Positions 4,906 through 5,776 of a stretch of 5,776 nt of DNA are shown one piece after another. Origin of the DNA: an uncultured Phycisphaerales bacterium (lineage in GTDB: Bacteria > Planctomycetota > Phycisphaerae > Phycisphaerales > SM1A02); assembly GCA_946886375.1 (NCBI GenBank), contig CAMPIL010000241.1:1-5776 (forward strand), given 5' to 3'. Position 1 is the first letter of the stretch. The number at the start of each line of letters is the position of its first letter. Under the pieces are notes generated by a model that saw only the letters and a program-made list of their open reading frames with translations, was not told the DNA's origin and did no database searches. Position numbers and translations under genes: made by a program.

Positions 4906-5776
4906 TCATTTTTCGCCGGTGCGCTGAAGGACTGCATAGTACCCGCCGTCGCTGTACCCGCGCGGTGGGTCGCCCGGCTGACCCCGCGGCAGTCGAGCGG
5001 CTTCTTCAACCAGCCGCATCGGATGCCACTTGCAGATCCATTGCGCTTGCTGCTGATTCTCAGCCGGATCAATGCTGCAAGTCGAATACACCAGCACGCC
5101 CGCATCGCCCAGCAGCGCCAGCGTGTTGGCGATGATCTGTCGCTGCACATCCACCGTCTTCTGAATCGATGCCCGGCTGAGGCGGTACTTGGCTTCCACG
5201 CGCCGGGCCAGGACGCCGCTGTTGGAGCATGGCACATCCAGGAACAGCATGTCGGCCTGACCGAAGTACTCGCTCAGTCGCTCAAATTCAATTACCGAGA
5301 CCTTCGGATGCTCGCGAAACTGCTCCCGCAGCACGCCCATGCGGTCCGGCGAAATGTCTGATGCAATGATTCTTGCCGATGGATGAAGGTGGGCAAGTTG
5401 GCGCGTCTTCGTGCCGCGGCCGGCACAGGCGTCGACAATCAACTTGAATTCCCGATTCAGTCGCATCGTTGCCGCGGCGGGCGCTGCCGAAGCGGGGTCT
5501 TGCACAATCGACGCGGGTTGCGATTTGAGCAGGCGCAGCAGCGCATCGCGCTCACCTTGAAAAACGAAGAATCCGGCTTCATCGTGGGGCGAAAGCACGC
5601 CGCCATGCGCGTCGTCCGCTGCCTGCGATGCCGAGTCCAATCCATGCACGATGATCGGGGCGTGAACGATGCTGTGCCGGGCTACCGCTGCGGCAATCTC
5701 CATGCCGTGTGTGGTCTGCCATTGATGCATCGCCGCTTCCGGGTGCGAGGTCTGCTGTGCCAAGCGATGCACCGGC
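4906..5776 (-). CDS. rsmB: rRNA (cytosine-C5) methyltransferase, RsmB/Sun (NOL1/NOP2) family, 5'-truncated by the window edge
   Basis: It uses S-adenosylmethionine to methylate C5 of a cytosine in rRNA (C967 of 16S rRNA for E. coli RsmB). The frame stays open to the right edge, so 290 codons of the C-terminal part are visible and any N-terminal NusB-like RNA-binding domain would lie outside. Reading from the edge: 'SHPEAAMHQWQTTHG' matches the conserved 'SHPxWxxxxW' linker. Then come SAM-binding motif I 'VDACAGRGTKTRQL', 'IASDISPDRM' (motif II acid), motif IV 'LDVPCSNSGVLARR' with the release cysteine, and motif VI 'VYSTCSIDPAEN' with the nucleophilic cysteine. All catalytic residues are present. 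Motif I reads GRG where many relatives have APG. The C-terminus ends 'GGYYAVLQRTGEK', the usual last strand of the fold. The family is certain; RsmB rather than another NOL1/NOP2 member rests on the SHP linker and C-terminal position of the domain. Confidence 0.92.
   Translation of the reverse strand, partial: PVHRLAQQTSHPEAAMHQWQTTHGMEIAAAVARHSIVHAPIIVHGLDSASQAADDAHGGVLSPHDEAGFFVFQGERDALLRLLKSQPASIVQDPASAAPAAATMRLNREFKLIVDACAGRGTKTRQLAHLHPSARIIASDISPDRMGVLREQFREHPKVSVIEFERLSEYFGQADMLFLDVPCSNSGVLARRVEAKYRLSRASIQKTVDVQRQIIANTLALLGDAGVLVYSTCSIDPAENQQQAQWICKWHPMRLVEEAARLPRGQPGDPPRGYSDGGYYAVLQRTGEK

Overview
The window looks like a stretch of chromosome from a planctomycete, probably of the Phycisphaerae type. 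The GC content is moderately high. It holds a two-domain sigma-70 factor of the kind I associate with that group, and a membrane protein with 'CGxCG-H-N-L-x-G-L...CPECG' zinc ribbons, a pattern typical of planctomycete proteins. Several starts lack a Shine-Dalgarno sequence. The assignment is inference from protein style, not from a marker gene.

Layout, left to right. (1) 1-585, plus strand: the 3' part of a sigma-70 family sigma factor, cut by the left edge, followed by a perfect intrinsic terminator (616-642 plus T-rich tail). (2) 643-2113, plus strand: a less ordinary segment. It holds one convincing gene, a four-helix membrane protein with two zinc ribbons (883-1662, good ribosome binding site), surrounded by very short open frames. 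Two tiny frames upstream (669-755, 749-889) and two downstream (1747-1896, 1890-2036) are doubtful singly. However, three successive junctions have the same 7-base overlap of start and stop, NTG-N-TGA, which suggests translational coupling or a string of -1 frame changes. (3) 2123-4291, plus strand: a large membrane polyferredoxin related to the NapH/NosR/CcoG group, with a periplasm-facing TPR domain (predicted) fused to its C-terminus. (4) 4308-4766, minus strand: a complete EIIA domain of the PtsN/fructose type with its phosphorylatable histidine. (5) 4906-5776, minus strand: the C-terminal catalytic part of an RsmB/Sun-type rRNA m5C methyltransferase, cut by the right edge.

The plus- and minus-strand gene blocks converge at 4291/4308 with only 16 bases between stop codons. 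The genes do not form one pathway. The sigma factor and methyltransferase serve transcription and ribosome maturation, the EIIA protein is a regulatory phosphocarrier, and the polyferredoxin is a membrane electron-transfer or metal-centre assembly protein without a visible partner. The most promising items for follow-up are the polyferredoxin-TPR fusion and the overlapping small frames around the zinc-ribbon protein. I see no CRISPR array, insertion sequence, tRNA, rRNA or phage gene.
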